Assembly (NCBI RefSeq): GCF_000147335.1
Contig: NC_014501.1
Span: forward strand, 3,160,300-3,224,299
Origin: Gloeothece verrucosa PCC 7822
GTDB taxonomy: Bacteria; Cyanobacteriota; Cyanobacteriia; Cyanobacteriales; Microcystaceae
Length of the DNA: 64,000 nt
Direction of reading: 5' to 3'
The notes beneath the pieces were generated by a model. The model saw only the letters and a program-made list of their open reading frames with translations. It was not told where the DNA came from and made no database searches. Below, in pieces: positions 52,960-62,160 of this stretch (its first letter is position 1; every line of letters begins with the position of its first letter). Position numbers and translations under genes: made by a program.

Positions 52960-54090
52960 CTACTGATTCACCTCAACTAAACGAGATGTTGTAAAGCGAT
53001 TCATCCATTTTTCTAAATAGATTCTATTGGCTTTTTTCTGTTCAGGGTCTGTACTATCTAAAGGATAGGGGGCTAATCCTTTTATCGCCGCAGTTGTCAC
53101 ACAAAACATAGACTTTTGAAAGCTTTCACATATTTGCACTAACAAATCATCTTCTTGTCGAAAACTTTTGCGATAAATATCATGCAAATATTCAGGAAGG
53201 AAATGTCGCATATCTTGCATTAAAAGGGTTGGGGGAATACCAGCACCTCCTACCGGTAAAGGATCTGCATATAATGCCCCATAGGTAAACATCGCCTGAT
53301 CATAGGGAATTTGATAAGCTTGAGCATTATAAGAAACCGTCCCCAAAAAGGGCGTACCTCGAAAGAAAACCGCCTCAACATACGGTACAGCAGTATCCAT
53401 TAAAAAGGTTAAACCCACAGATTTAGGAATGATTTCATAAATCTGATTTTTAATTTTTACCTGATAAGTAATGGGACGATTAGCATCGGCAACCAACCCA
53501 TCTAAGATATGCTGCACAACTTGGGGAATTGTCTTAATTTCTCCTCGGTCATAACGGTCAGATAAACTGAGAAAAATATCCGCCATCACTCGCCAAAATT
53601 GCCCTAGTCCACTGTAATAAGCCGACTGTCTTACCTGTTCTGGTAAAAAGTTAGGGAAAGCTTTATGTAACCCCAACATCAAAATATTGCCTTTTAACTT
53701 AGCTTGAATCGCCTTTTCTACTAAGTGGTCAAATTCAGGAGAATCCAAATAATTATCTAACCCTCCTCCCCCATGCCAAAACATCGTTTTCATGCAATAT
53801 TCCGCATACTCAAAATTAATGCGGTCATGCCACCAATGTTTCAGCAATTGTTGAAAGGAAATTTTGCCATTAAAATATTTAAAAAAGGGAAACAAAACTA
53901 AAAATTGATTGTCTGCAATGTAAATTAAATTCCGAGAGTAGGCATCTAAAACCACACCGTAACTTTTGAGAATACCCACCACCTCGGTGACATTCTCAGG
54001 AGAATCTTTCAAGAGTGCCTCTCCTTTTTCTAAGCGGTAAATGAACGCCGCTAAAGAATGTTTAGATTGATCGATTTTTGTGCTTACCAT
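52960..54090 (-). CDS. cupB: CO2 hydration protein (ChpX/CupB type)
   Basis: 376 aa. Subunit of the specialised thylakoid NDH-1 complexes that hydrate CO2 to bicarbonate, acting as the carbonic-anhydrase-like part with a zinc site. Conserved stretches: VLFPFFKYFNGKISFQQLLK (about 69-88), HWWHDRINFEYAEYCMKTMF, FWHGGGGLDNYLDSPEF, and ADPLPVGGAGIPPTLLMQDM (about 283-302). Length near 376 fits CupB/ChpX (constitutive, NDH-1MS'); CupA/ChpY is longer, about 440 aa. The choice of paralogue rests on length and is not certain. Operon: ndhF, ndhD, then this gene. Confidence 0.85.
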   Translation of the reverse strand: MVSTKIDQSKHSLAAFIYRLEKGEALLKDSPENVTEVVGILKSYGVVLDAYSRNLIYIADNQFLVLFPFFKYFNGKISFQQLLKHWWHDRINFEYAEYCMKTMFWHGGGGLDNYLDSPEFDHLVEKAIQAKLKGNILMLGLHKAFPNFLPEQVRQSAYYSGLGQFWRVMADIFLSLSDRYDRGEIKTIPQVVQHILDGLVADANRPITYQVKIKNQIYEIIPKSVGLTFLMDTAVPYVEAVFFRGTPFLGTVSYNAQAYQIPYDQAMFTYGALYADPLPVGGAGIPPTLLMQDMRHFLPEYLHDIYRKSFRQEDDLLVQICESFQKSMFCVTTAAIKGLAPYPLDSTDPEQKKANRIYLEKWMNRFTTSRLVEVNQ

Positions 54091-54103
54091 AATTTTAATT
54101 GCT

Positions 54104-54270
54104 ATTGGTCATTAGTTATTAGTCATTGGTGATTGGTTATTGGTCATTAGTCACCGAGTTATTAGCGAATAGTTTTATGTTATTTATTATCAGTTTTCGA
54201 TGGTTTGTTATTTGAGTAAAGTTTACTACTCACTAAGAACTAAGGACTAAAGACCAATAACTAATGACTC
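54104..54270. repeat. heptamer (STRR-like) repeat clusters between ndhD and cupB
   Basis: Two clusters, 54104-54165 (TTAGTTATTAGTCATTGGTG and similar) and 54237-54270 (ACTAAAGACCAATAACTAAT). The second overlaps the ndhD 3' end: the final SH codons and TAG stop of NdhD lie inside it. Confidence 0.75.
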
Positions 54271-55745
54271 ACTAAAGCTATCTCATCATTGCCGGTGAGT
54301 AACATCGCCGCACTCGGTTCACTCCAACGAACCATCCAATTGGGTTGTATTCCTAAAAGGATAATTAATATTGCCAAAACCATAGCCGGAGTTCGTTCAG
54401 ACCACAAAACCCGAGGTAATTTCGATAATTCAGCCGTCAGACGACCAAAAAAGACGCGGTTAACCATTAACAAGAAATAAACAGCCGTTAATCCACTCCC
54501 AATTAAACAGAATAAAGTTTGTAGGGGAAATATAGGAAAGCTTCCTCGGAAAACCAGAAATTCAGCAATAAATCCGATCATTCCCGGAATTCCGGCACTA
54601 GCCATCACCCCTAAAATCATTAAAGTACCTGTAACGGGTAACCCTCTTTCTGGGTTTAACAAACCCTGTAAATAATTGACATCGCGGCTACCTGTTTTCT
54701 TGTACACTACCCCCACCAACAAAAACAACATCGCAGAAATTAAGCCATGACTAATCATTTGATAAATTGCTGCCAGAATACTCAAGCGGGTAGATGCGGC
54801 AGCCGCCAATAAAATATAGGCCATGTGAGCAATGGAAGAATAGGCCACCACCTTCTTCATATCCTTTTGAGCAATAGCACAGGAAGCCCCATACAAAGCA
54901 CTAATGGCGGCTAATGTGGCCATCCAGGGAGCAATCGCTACCCAACCTTCTAAGAATAAGCCTATTCCAAAGCGTAATAAGCCATAAGTTCCCAATTTCA
55001 ACAAAACACCCGCTAATAAGACCGAAATTGGAGTAGAAGCCTCTACGTGAGCATCCGGCAACCAAGTATGAAAAGGAAAGATAGGAATTTTAATTCCCAA
55101 CCCAATCAACAGAGGAATTAACAGTATAATTTGAGTTTCAACCGGTAAAGTATGAGAACGCAAAGGTTCATAATCAAAACTTGAAGCGCCGCTCAACCAC
55201 ACCAAGCCTAAAAAAGATACTAAAACGAGAATGCCTGAAAGGGCAGTATACAGCAAAAATTTCATTGCCGCATAACCGCGTCGTTGTCCTCCCCAAATAG
55301 CGATTAAAAAATATAAAGGAATAATTTCCAGTTCATAAAACAGGAAAAACAGTAACAAATCCTGAGCTAAAAATGCCCCTGATACCCCACCATTGAGGAT
55401 CAACAATAAAGCATAATAAAAACGAGGTCGCTCAAGGGATTGACTGCTGCTATAAATAGCGATCAAGGTCAACAGACTATTAATAAACAGCAGAGGAAAA
55501 GATAGACCATCAATTCCTAGATGATAGTTCAAGCCTAAACTACTAATCCAGGGGATATTTTCTGAAAATTGCGATTGTAGGTTGGTTGGGTCAAATTGAA
55601 ATCCCAAGATGATATTTAGCAATAAAATCCCACCAGCAATCACTAAAGTGATTAAACGAGTTTGACTTCCATCGACTTTCATCGGTAAAAAGGCAATGGC
55701 AATCGCTGCTAAGAAAGGAACCCAGACAAAAGCACTGAGCATCAT
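54261..55745 (-). CDS. ndhD4: NDH-1 subunit NdhD, CO2-uptake type
   Basis: 494 aa, about 14 helices, the antiporter-like (NuoM/Mrp) proton-pumping subunit. Motifs: LGIDGLSFPLLFINSLLTLI (about 76-95), the Glu helix LFFLFYELEIIPLYFLIAIW (about 131-150), GIKIPIFPFHTWLPDAHVEA (about 217-236, with the lysine helix), and KKVVAYSSIAHMAYILLAAA. The D3/D4 forms serve CO2 uptake, not respiration; context with a cupB-type gene suggests D4. Its last codons and stop lie in a repeat. Preceded by ndhF with 222 bases of repeat-bearing spacer. Confidence 0.9.
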   Translation of the reverse strand: MMLSAFVWVPFLAAIAIAFLPMKVDGSQTRLITLVIAGGILLLNIILGFQFDPTNLQSQFSENIPWISSLGLNYHLGIDGLSFPLLFINSLLTLIAIYSSSQSLERPRFYYALLLILNGGVSGAFLAQDLLLFFLFYELEIIPLYFLIAIWGGQRRGYAAMKFLLYTALSGILVLVSFLGLVWLSGASSFDYEPLRSHTLPVETQIILLIPLLIGLGIKIPIFPFHTWLPDAHVEASTPISVLLAGVLLKLGTYGLLRFGIGLFLEGWVAIAPWMATLAAISALYGASCAIAQKDMKKVVAYSSIAHMAYILLAAAASTRLSILAAIYQMISHGLISAMLFLLVGVVYKKTGSRDVNYLQGLLNPERGLPVTGTLMILGVMASAGIPGMIGFIAEFLVFRGSFPIFPLQTLFCLIGSGLTAVYFLLMVNRVFFGRLTAELSKLPRVLWSERTPAMVLAILIILLGIQPNWMVRWSEPSAAMLLTGNDEIALVSH

Positions 55746-55778
55746 TAAATTTTTAGCTCCTTACATAAATTAAATGAA

Positions 55779-55960
55779 TTATTAGTCATTAGTCATTAGT
55801 TATTAGTCATTAGTCATTAGTCAGAGCTTGAAAAACCGTTATTATTTCTCCTTGATAACTCATGATTGATAATAGTTAATGGGGATATTTTTTGGCATTA
55901 ACTCCCTTGACAGACCCTCGAATTGCTAAAGACTATTGACTAACGACTAATGACTAATGA
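55779..55960. repeat. heptamer (STRR-like) repeat clusters between ndhF and ndhD
   Basis: Clusters at 55779-55826 (perfect runs of TTAGTCA) and 55926-55960 (ACTAATGACTAATGACG, opposite orientation). The two opposed copies could pair in RNA or DNA to form a long hairpin in the operon spacer. Confidence 0.75.
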
Positions 55961-55967
55961 CGATAAA

Positions 55968-57866
55968 TTATTGACCGATTAATGATGACCAATAATTAGT
56001 TACAATTGACCACTGACCATTAAGGGCAAACCAAATTAGAAAACCCACACCAAAAATAATGGTGAGAAGATAAAACTGGGATTGACCAGAAACATTATAT
56101 TTAAGAGCATTGCCACTAAAAATGGTGGCTAAACTGATCAAATTTACCAGCCCATCAATAATATAGCGATCAAACCAAGAAGCCAATTTAGATAGACTGG
56201 CCACTACCGCAACCACCGTGTATTGATAGATTTTGTCTAGATAAAAATCGTAGGCAAATAAGTCCTGTAAAAATCTTAAAGAAAGTAAGGTTGGTCTTGC
56301 CCAGGCCCGTCGTAATCCTACCGTTGCCCCTATAATACAACCCAATAACCCAGAAACGATTAAAAGGGGAACTGCCCATTGAATCACCAGACTATTATTA
56401 TCCAATAAAGGAGCAGTGGGACTCAGCCACAAGGGCCATTTAATCGGTGCGATGGGAATAATTAAAGTCACAATGATCAAACTGACCATCGGAAAAGCCA
56501 TCGGCCAAGGAACTTCCGGCGTTCTACGGGTTTTACTTTGATGTTGTCCCAGAAATACTAAACGGAACACCCGAGTTAAATTTAAGGCACTGAGGAAATT
56601 AACAAAGATCACAATAGCCAGTAACCACCAGTCTACTGCCCAAGAACCATTAAACCAACGCTGAAAAGTCCAAAACATACCCATCGGCATTAAAGCAATT
56701 AATCCAGCAGAACCCACCACAAAGGAGGTGGTAGTCGCTGGCATTCTTGACCATAATCCGCCCATTTCGGTAATATTTTGGTTACTGGTGGTGGTAATAA
56801 TTGCGCCCGCACTCATGAATAAGAGAGCTTTAGCGATAGCATGACTAAACAGTAATAGAAAAGCGATATCAACGTGTCCTAATCCAACCGCAATAAAGAC
56901 TAATCCTAAATAGGCACTGGTGGAATGAGATAAAGTCCGTTTAATATCAATTTGAGCCAAGGCCATCAGAGAAGTGCCAATCACCGTTACACTCCCCAGA
57001 ATAATTAACGCATCAGAAGAGACCGGAGAGAGGCTAAAAACTGGCTGTAATTTAATCAGAACATAAGCCCCGGCAGAAACCACAATGGAGTTTCGCATAA
57101 TCCCCGCAGGGTTGGGGCCTTCCATCGCCTCATCCAACCACAGATTAAGAGGGAATTGGGCACATTTACCCGTCGGACCTGCAATCAGGGATAATCCTAA
57201 TAAGGCTGAGGTCAAAGGAGGCAAAGGAAAGGTTCCTGCCCAAGATTCTAACTGAGAAAAAGTTAATCCGGCTCCATAACTCGATAAAGCCACTAACCCC
57301 ATCAGGAGAATAATATCTCCAACCCGCTTAGTTAAGAAAGCATCTCTAGCCGCCGTTACCACTAAAGGTTGAGCATACCAGAATCCAACTAACAAATAAG
57401 TTGATAGGGTTAGAATTTCTAGGAGTCCATAACTCAGTAATAAAGAATCACTCAGCGCAATTCCCCCTAGTGCCGCTTCAAAGACTCCCATTAGTCCGTA
57501 GAATCTAGCTAAAGACCAGTCTTTTTCCATGTATCCTAGGGCATAAAGTTGGGCCAGTAAACTAATCCCCGTGATTAAAGCGAGTCCCCCTAGTGAGACC
57601 GGCGAAAGTTCGATGGATAAATATAAGTCTAGATCAGCCACTGTGACCCAATGAAACACCTGTTGTTGAGTTTGTCGTTGCCAAATCGCACTAAAAGCAA
57701 TCGAACCATGAATCAGACTGATGACAGTCATCAACAAATTAATGTAAGCGGCTGGTCTAGGTCCTGTTCGTCGAATAATCCCTAAAGCCCAAGGAAGACT
57801 CAATAATGAGCCAAATAAGCCGTAGAATGGAATAATCCAACAGCTTTGTAGAAAAAAAGCACTCAT
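55968..57866 (-). CDS. ndhF4: NDH-1 subunit NdhF, CO2-uptake type
   Basis: 632 aa, 15-16 helices, NuoL-like proton-pumping subunit and probable partner of the CO2 hydration protein. Motifs: GLMGVFEAALGGIALSDSLL (about 124-143), TAARDAFLTKRVGDIILLMG, PLNLWLDEAMEGPNPAGIMR (about 238-257; here the usual H-x-W-L-P-D-A is changed to L-x-L-W-L-D-E-A), and IDIKRTLSHSTSAYLGLVFI (about 308-327). The altered WLDEA motif is typical of the F3/F4 branch. Shorter than the respiratory NdhF. First gene of the operon, 803 bp from the divergent ccm operon. Confidence 0.9.
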   Translation of the reverse strand: MSAFFLQSCWIIPFYGLFGSLLSLPWALGIIRRTGPRPAAYINLLMTVISLIHGSIAFSAIWQRQTQQQVFHWVTVADLDLYLSIELSPVSLGGLALITGISLLAQLYALGYMEKDWSLARFYGLMGVFEAALGGIALSDSLLLSYGLLEILTLSTYLLVGFWYAQPLVVTAARDAFLTKRVGDIILLMGLVALSSYGAGLTFSQLESWAGTFPLPPLTSALLGLSLIAGPTGKCAQFPLNLWLDEAMEGPNPAGIMRNSIVVSAGAYVLIKLQPVFSLSPVSSDALIILGSVTVIGTSLMALAQIDIKRTLSHSTSAYLGLVFIAVGLGHVDIAFLLLFSHAIAKALLFMSAGAIITTTSNQNITEMGGLWSRMPATTTSFVVGSAGLIALMPMGMFWTFQRWFNGSWAVDWWLLAIVIFVNFLSALNLTRVFRLVFLGQHQSKTRRTPEVPWPMAFPMVSLIIVTLIIPIAPIKWPLWLSPTAPLLDNNSLVIQWAVPLLIVSGLLGCIIGATVGLRRAWARPTLLSLRFLQDLFAYDFYLDKIYQYTVVAVVASLSKLASWFDRYIIDGLVNLISLATIFSGNALKYNVSGQSQFYLLTIIFGVGFLIWFALNGQWSIVTNYWSSLIGQ

Positions 57867-58669
57867 TTATAGTTGACCTTTAATTTACAGTTATCTTAAA
57901 CCAAGTCCCCCCATCACTAGCAACTGCTAATAGGAGACTGAAAAATTTCCCTTAAGAGTTGAGTTGATTTTTTGAGACTCCAACGGAGGCTCTCGCCCTC
58001 GGGTTCTGCTTTTGTAAGTTTTAATTGAGCCAGTCAAGCTCCTAATATTTAACGGGGAATTTGAGCAACACAGAGATGACCTTTTAGCCCAAAGAGAGCT
58101 TTTGCAGTCGATTGACTGATTGACTTTTAGCCAACAAGAGCATTGATCCGTCAAATTCTTTTTTAGTCCATGAAACCAAAGTAGAATCTGACTTTTAGCG
58201 AAAGTTGACGGCTCATCAGTAAAGCTTCTGCTCAGAAGTTCCCATCGGTTTAGCTTCGTCATCAAACAATAGTATGAAAAGATTATAAAACAGTGTGAAC
58301 CTCTCTCGCTAAGAACTCCCAGACAGATTTTAGTTAGCCGTTCGCTTAACGCATTAATTTTCGTTAACTCTAAGATAAAAAATCATCATCATGTTTTATA
58401 TTGTCAAAGGGGCCAAGGTTTCCTATGCTATTTTTTAGGGTGAGTTAAATTAGCCACTCTCGTCAAAAAAAGAAACCCATCTTGCTAATGTTCAAAATTG
58501 AGTGAATGAGAGGGGACACTCTCGAGGTAAAATACGGAATGGTCTACCGCGATCCTGAGAGCCAACAGTTCACTTAAATTAAAAGCGAGAGGACTTTCGC
58601 AGAAAGGAATTGGACTAAATCTTTCAAAACACACTAAATCAAAGGCCTTGACAAGCGAGGAAATCAAAT
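57867..58669. other. 803-bp divergent region between ndhF and the ccm operon
   Basis: Should hold promoters for both inorganic-carbon operons. Three copies of TGAC(C)TTTTAGC lie at 58077-58088, 58121-58131 and 58189-58199. An open frame of 112 codons on the minus strand (57927-58265) has no family resemblance and spans these repeats, so I do not call it. I could not find a confident NdhR/CcmR or CmpR site. Confidence 0.5.
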
Positions 58670-58981
58670 ATGCCAATTGCAGTAGGAATGATAGAAACCC
58701 TGGGTTTTCCGGCTGTTGTAGAAGCGGCGGATGCTATGGTAAAAGCCGCACGAGTAACCCTAGTGGGCTATGAAAAAATCGGCAGTGGACGAGTTACCGT
58801 AATTGTCCGGGGCGATGTTTCTGAAGTACAAGCTTCAGTATCTGCGGGCATAGAAGCAGCCAACCGAGTTAATGGAGGTCAAGTGCTGTCAACTCATATT
58901 ATTGCTCGCCCTCACGAAAACCTAGAATATGTACTGCCCATTCGCTACACCGAAGAAGTAGAACAATTCCGAGCTTACTAG
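58670..58981 (+). CDS. ccmK: carboxysome shell hexamer protein CcmK (copy 1, K2-like)
   Basis: 103 aa, one BMC domain. Forms hexagonal tiles of the beta-carboxysome facets with a central pore. Begins [20 protein letters not shown], pore loop KIGSGR (about 36-41), ends [12 protein letters not shown] as in CcmK2. AGCGAGGAAATCAAAT before the ATG contains the ribosome-binding site. First gene of the ccm operon. It differs from copies 2 and 3 in its start (MPIAVGMIE rather than MSIAVGMVE) and in [13 protein letters not shown] near residue 62. Confidence 0.96.
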   Translation: MPIAVGMIETLGFPAVVEAADAMVKAARVTLVGYEKIGSGRVTVIVRGDVSEVQASVSAGIEAANRVNGGQVLSTHIIARPHENLEYVLPIRYTEEVEQFRAY

Positions 58982-59022
58982 AAAAAAAGTCATTTAAGTA
59001 AAACTGCTTAGGAGTCTATTAT

Positions 59023-59334
59023 ATGTCAATTGCAGTAGGAATGGTAGAAACATTAGGGTTCCCTGCCGTAGTAGAAGCGGCAGATGCGATGGTAAAAGCC
59101 GCACGAGTAACCCTAGTGGGCTATGAAAAAATCGGCAGTGGACGAGTTACCGTAATTGTGCGAGGAGATGTATCAGAAGTACAGGCATCCGTAGCCGCCG
59201 GTGTAGAAAACGTGGCAAGAGTGAACGGAGGTCAAGTGCTGTCAACTCATATTATTGCTCGCCCTCATGAAAATCTAGAATATGTACTACCCATTCGCTA
59301 CACCGAAGAAGTAGAACAATTCCGAGCTTACTAA
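59023..59334 (+). CDS. ccmK: carboxysome shell hexamer protein CcmK (copy 2, K2-like)
   Basis: 103 aa BMC protein, [20 protein letters not shown] start and EEVEQFRAY end. Identical at DNA level to copy 3 over most of the first 110 bases and to copy 1 in its last third, a mosaic that suggests gene conversion. The upstream stretch (AGTAAAACTGC, AGGAGT, TATTATATG) is also shared with copy 3. It is 41 bases after copy 1. The sequence [14 protein letters not shown] differs from both neighbours and lies on the hexamer rim. Confidence 0.96.
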   Translation: MSIAVGMVETLGFPAVVEAADAMVKAARVTLVGYEKIGSGRVTVIVRGDVSEVQASVAAGVENVARVNGGQVLSTHIIARPHENLEYVLPIRYTEEVEQFRAY

Positions 59335-59442
59335 AACAAAAAGCCCTTAGTGATTAGTGATAGCTGTTGACACAACAACATCCCTAAAAACTAAGAACTA
59401 AAACAAGAGTAAATTGAGTAAAACTGCCTAGGAGTTTATTAT

Positions 59443-59781
59443 ATGTCAATTGCAGTAGGAATGGTAGAAACATTAGGGTTCCCTGCCGTAGTAGAAGCGG
59501 CAGATGCGATGGTAAAAGCCGCACGAGTAACCCTAGTGGGCTATGAAAAAATCGGTACCGGACGTGTTACCGTAATTGTGCGAGGAGATGTATCAGAAGT
59601 ACAGGCATCCGTAGCCGCCGGTATCGCTAACGCCGGACGAGTCAACGGAGGAAAAGTTCTGTCAACCCATATCATTGCCCGTCCCCACGAAAACCTAGAA
59701 TATGTACTGCCCATTCGATATACAGAAGCGGTTGAACAATTTCGGGAAAGCGTAAACCCCCAACCCCTAAGAAGAATCTAA
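59443..59781 (+). CDS. ccmK: carboxysome shell hexamer protein CcmK (copy 3, K1-like with C-terminal extension)
   Basis: 112 aa. The same BMC fold, but pore loop KIGTGR, variable segment [11 protein letters not shown] and a longer basic tail [18 protein letters not shown], which is the CcmK1 character. The gene order K2-K1-L-M-N of Synechocystis is thus extended here by one extra K2-like copy. It is 108 bases after copy 2, with a spacer that contains degenerate heptamer repeats and may uncouple expression. ccmL follows after 19 bases. Confidence 0.95.
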   Translation: MSIAVGMVETLGFPAVVEAADAMVKAARVTLVGYEKIGTGRVTVIVRGDVSEVQASVAAGIANAGRVNGGKVLSTHIIARPHENLEYVLPIRYTEAVEQFRESVNPQPLRRI

Positions 59782-59800
59782 GGATTAAATAAACCAGTCC

Positions 59801-60109
59801 ATGCAAATTGCCAAAGTTCGAGGCACAGTTGTTAGCACCCACAAATCCCGCAGTCTCACAGGGGTAAAATTTTTACTCGTTCAGTATATTAATGCTGAAG
59901 GAGAATTAATGCCCAAATATGAGGTAGCCGGCGATACAGTCGGAGCGGGGGTCAATGAATGGGTGCTAGTTTCTAGAGGTGGAGCCGCCCGTGTAGAAAG
60001 CGGCCAAGGCGAAAAACCCCTAGATGCTATGGTCGTGGGGATTATAGATACTATCAACGTTGATAATCGTTTGCTATATAGCAAAAAAGACGAATATCGA
60101 CCTAATTAG
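59801..60109 (+). CDS. ccmL: carboxysome shell pentamer protein CcmL
   Basis: 102 aa. EutN/CcmL-type pentamer that closes the icosahedral vertices. Begins [20 protein letters not shown], contains [10 protein letters not shown], then [20 protein letters not shown] and [20 protein letters not shown], all diagnostic. Second-last part [19 protein letters not shown] is standard. No separate promoter seen. ccmM starts 28 bases later. Confidence 0.97.
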   Translation: MQIAKVRGTVVSTHKSRSLTGVKFLLVQYINAEGELMPKYEVAGDTVGAGVNEWVLVSRGGAARVESGQGEKPLDAMVVGIIDTINVDNRLLYSKKDEYRPN

Positions 60110-60137
60110 CCAGAAAAATACAGGAGGGTTAAAGAAA

Positions 60138-62150
60138 ATGGCAGTCCGCACCATAGCGGCTCCTCCGACTCCCTGGTCAAAAAACTTAGCCGAACCGCAA
60201 ATTGATGAGAGTGCTTATGTACATTCTTTTTCAAACCTCATTGGCGACGTTAAAGTTGGCCCAAATGTCCTGATCGCCCCAGGAACTTCGATCCGTGCAG
60301 ATGAAGGAACACCCTTCTACATCGGAGAAAGTACCAATATTCAAGATGGGGTGGTCATTCATGGGTTAGAAAAAGGTCGGGTAGTCGGGGATGATAGCAA
60401 AGAATATTCGGTCTGGATCGGGAAACAGAGTTGTATTACCCATCTGGCCCTGATTCATGGACCAGCTTATATCGGGGATGAATGCTTCATCGGCTTTCGC
60501 TCAACCGTATTTAACGCTCGAGTCGGACGAGGCTGCATTATTATGATGCACGCCTTAATTCAAGATGTAGAAATCCCGCCCGGAAAATATGTTCCTTCAG
60601 GAGCAATTATTACCAACCAACAACAGGCAGACCGTCTTCCCGATGTGAACGAGAGCGATCGCGCTTTTGCCAATCATGTCGTAGAAATCAATGAAGCTTT
60701 AAGGGCCGGCTATCGATGTGCCGAGGATTTAGCCTGTATTAATCCCATTCGAGAAAATCTCAACGAAGTTACAGAAGGCATTAAAGAGACTAACTATAAA
60801 AATTCGGTGGAAACTATGAGTGTAAATCCAGACATTAGATCTCAAGTCCGTTCTCTGCTGTCTCAAGGCTGTATCATTGGAGCCGAACACGCAGATCAGC
60901 GTCGTTTTAAAACCAAATCTTGGCTCAGTTGCGGACAAATTAACTCAAATCGAGAAGACCAAGTGCTACGAGAAATCGACGCTTGGTTACAAGAATATCA
61001 AGGGGAATACGTCCGTTTAATTGGAGTTGATGCTCATGCTAAACGGCGGGTTAGTGAAACCATTATTCAACGCCCCAGCGACACCCCCGTTCAAGCTGCC
61101 CCCAGTGCGGCTCGAGCAACGGTGAGCTACAGTAAACCCGCTTCTAACAGTCAGAGTGATATTGGCACAGAGCTAGTCGGTCAAATACGCTCAATCCTCA
61201 AACAAGGCTATAAAATCGGCACAGAATTTGCCAATGAGCGCCGTTTTCGCACTAAATCTTGGATCACGGGTCCCGCGATTGAAACCCAAAAAGACACTGT
61301 AGCACTACAAGAAATCGAATCCGTTCTCGCTGATCACAGAGGAGAATATGTTCGTCTGATCGCCGTTGATCCGACAGGAAAACGCCGCATTATGGAAACC
61401 ATTATCCAACGCCCAGACGGAGATACAACAGTTCACACCAATGGCAATGGAAACGGTAATGGAAAAGCGAAAACCGCTCCTTCAAGCAACGGAAGACAAG
61501 CGAGTGCAACCGTTAGCAGTGGCGGCTTAACGCCTGAAGTCATTGCCCAAGTGCGCTCCCTGCTCGCCCAAGGCTTAACCATCGGCACAGAACACGCTGA
61601 TCAACGTCGCTTTAAAACTAAATCTTGGCACACCTGTAGCCCCATTGATAGCCGCAACGAATCACAAGTTTTAGCGGCTCTCCAAGATTGTTTGAATGAA
61701 CATGAAGGAGAATATGTCCGTTTATTAGGAATTGATGCCCAGGCTAAACGGCGGGTAGTAGAAACCATCATTCAACGTCCGGGGGATAAAACCCAAAATG
61801 CGACAAAACCCGCCGCCACTCAAAGCACTTACTCTCCCTATTCTTCCACAGCCAGTCAGCCCAGTAGTGCGGCTAAATCGAGCAATAGCAGCCTAAGTTC
61901 TGACATTATTAGCCAAGTGCGCTCGATTATCTCCCAAGGTTTAACCATTGGCACAGAACACGCTGATAAGCGTCGCTTTAAGACCAAATCTTGGCAATCT
62001 TGCAGCCCCATTGACAGCAACCGAGAATCAGAAGTCTTAGCTGCCTTAGAAGCTTGTTTACAAGAACATGAAGGAGAATATGTCCGTTTATTAGGGATTG
62101 ATGCCCAAGCCAAACGGCGAGTCATAGAAACTATTATTCAACGCCCCTAG
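60138..62150 (+). CDS. ccmM: carboxysome scaffold protein CcmM (gamma-CA domain plus four SSU-like modules)
   Basis: 670 aa from ATG 60138 (AGGAGG at 60122-60127). The N-terminal gamma-carbonic-anhydrase beta-helix (1-200) keeps all three zinc His (H75 in VVIHGL, H102 and H107 in THLALIHG) and the redox pair C194/C200 ([11 protein letters not shown]), so it is probably an active, oxidation-switched enzyme. Four Rubisco small-subunit-like modules follow (about 230-310, 352-432, 470-550, 588-670), each with IGxExAxxRRFxTKSW and ending ETIIQRP, which pack Rubisco. Linkers are Ser/Asn/Gly-rich. Module 2 is the most divergent and lacks the Cys of the others. An internal ATG at 60816 (Met227) would yield the short CcmM35-type form. 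Confidence 0.97.
   Translation: MAVRTIAAPPTPWSKNLAEPQIDESAYVHSFSNLIGDVKVGPNVLIAPGTSIRADEGTPFYIGESTNIQDGVVIHGLEKGRVVGDDSKEYSVWIGKQSCITHLALIHGPAYIGDECFIGFRSTVFNARVGRGCIIMMHALIQDVEIPPGKYVPSGAIITNQQQADRLPDVNESDRAFANHVVEINEALRAGYRCAEDLACINPIRENLNEVTEGIKETNYKNSVETMSVNPDIRSQVRSLLSQGCIIGAEHADQRRFKTKSWLSCGQINSNREDQVLREIDAWLQEYQGEYVRLIGVDAHAKRRVSETIIQRPSDTPVQAAPSAARATVSYSKPASNSQSDIGTELVGQIRSILKQGYKIGTEFANERRFRTKSWITGPAIETQKDTVALQEIESVLADHRGEYVRLIAVDPTGKRRIMETIIQRPDGDTTVHTNGNGNGNGKAKTAPSSNGRQASATVSSGGLTPEVIAQVRSLLAQGLTIGTEHADQRRFKTKSWHTCSPIDSRNESQVLAALQDCLNEHEGEYVRLLGIDAQAKRRVVETIIQRPGDKTQNATKPAATQSTYSPYSSTASQPSSAAKSSNSSLSSDIISQVRSIISQGLTIGTEHADKRRFKTKSWQSCSPIDSNRESEVLAALEACLQEHEGEYVRLLGIDAQAKRRVIETIIQRP
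60816..62150 (+). CDS. ccmM: internal start: short CcmM (M35-type) product
   Basis: Beta-cyanobacteria make a short CcmM from an internal start between the carbonic-anhydrase domain and the first SSU-like module. Here Met227 ([11 protein letters not shown]) is exactly at that place, with GGTGGA 5-10 bases upstream. The product would be 444 residues with four modules. Internal initiation is known for the family; this site is inferred. Confidence 0.6.
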   Translation: MSVNPDIRSQVRSLLSQGCIIGAEHADQRRFKTKSWLSCGQINSNREDQVLREIDAWLQEYQGEYVRLIGVDAHAKRRVSETIIQRPSDTPVQAAPSAARATVSYSKPASNSQSDIGTELVGQIRSILKQGYKIGTEFANERRFRTKSWITGPAIETQKDTVALQEIESVLADHRGEYVRLIAVDPTGKRRIMETIIQRPDGDTTVHTNGNGNGNGKAKTAPSSNGRQASATVSSGGLTPEVIAQVRSLLAQGLTIGTEHADQRRFKTKSWHTCSPIDSRNESQVLAALQDCLNEHEGEYVRLLGIDAQAKRRVVETIIQRPGDKTQNATKPAATQSTYSPYSSTASQPSSAAKSSNSSLSSDIISQVRSIISQGLTIGTEHADKRRFKTKSWQSCSPIDSNRESEVLAALEACLQEHEGEYVRLLGIDAQAKRRVIETIIQRP

Positions 62151-62160
62151 GCATAGGAAA

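Noticed and set aside
57927-58265. 112-codon open frame on the minus strand downstream of ndhF
   Set aside because: No family resemblance, unusual Ser/Arg-rich composition, and it runs through non-coding repeats in a region that must hold promoters.
60060-60137. Upstream ATG in frame with ccmM
   Set aside because: It overlaps the ccmL 3' end. The ATG at 60138 has AGGAGG and gives the conserved [13 protein letters not shown] start, with catalytic residues at the usual numbers.
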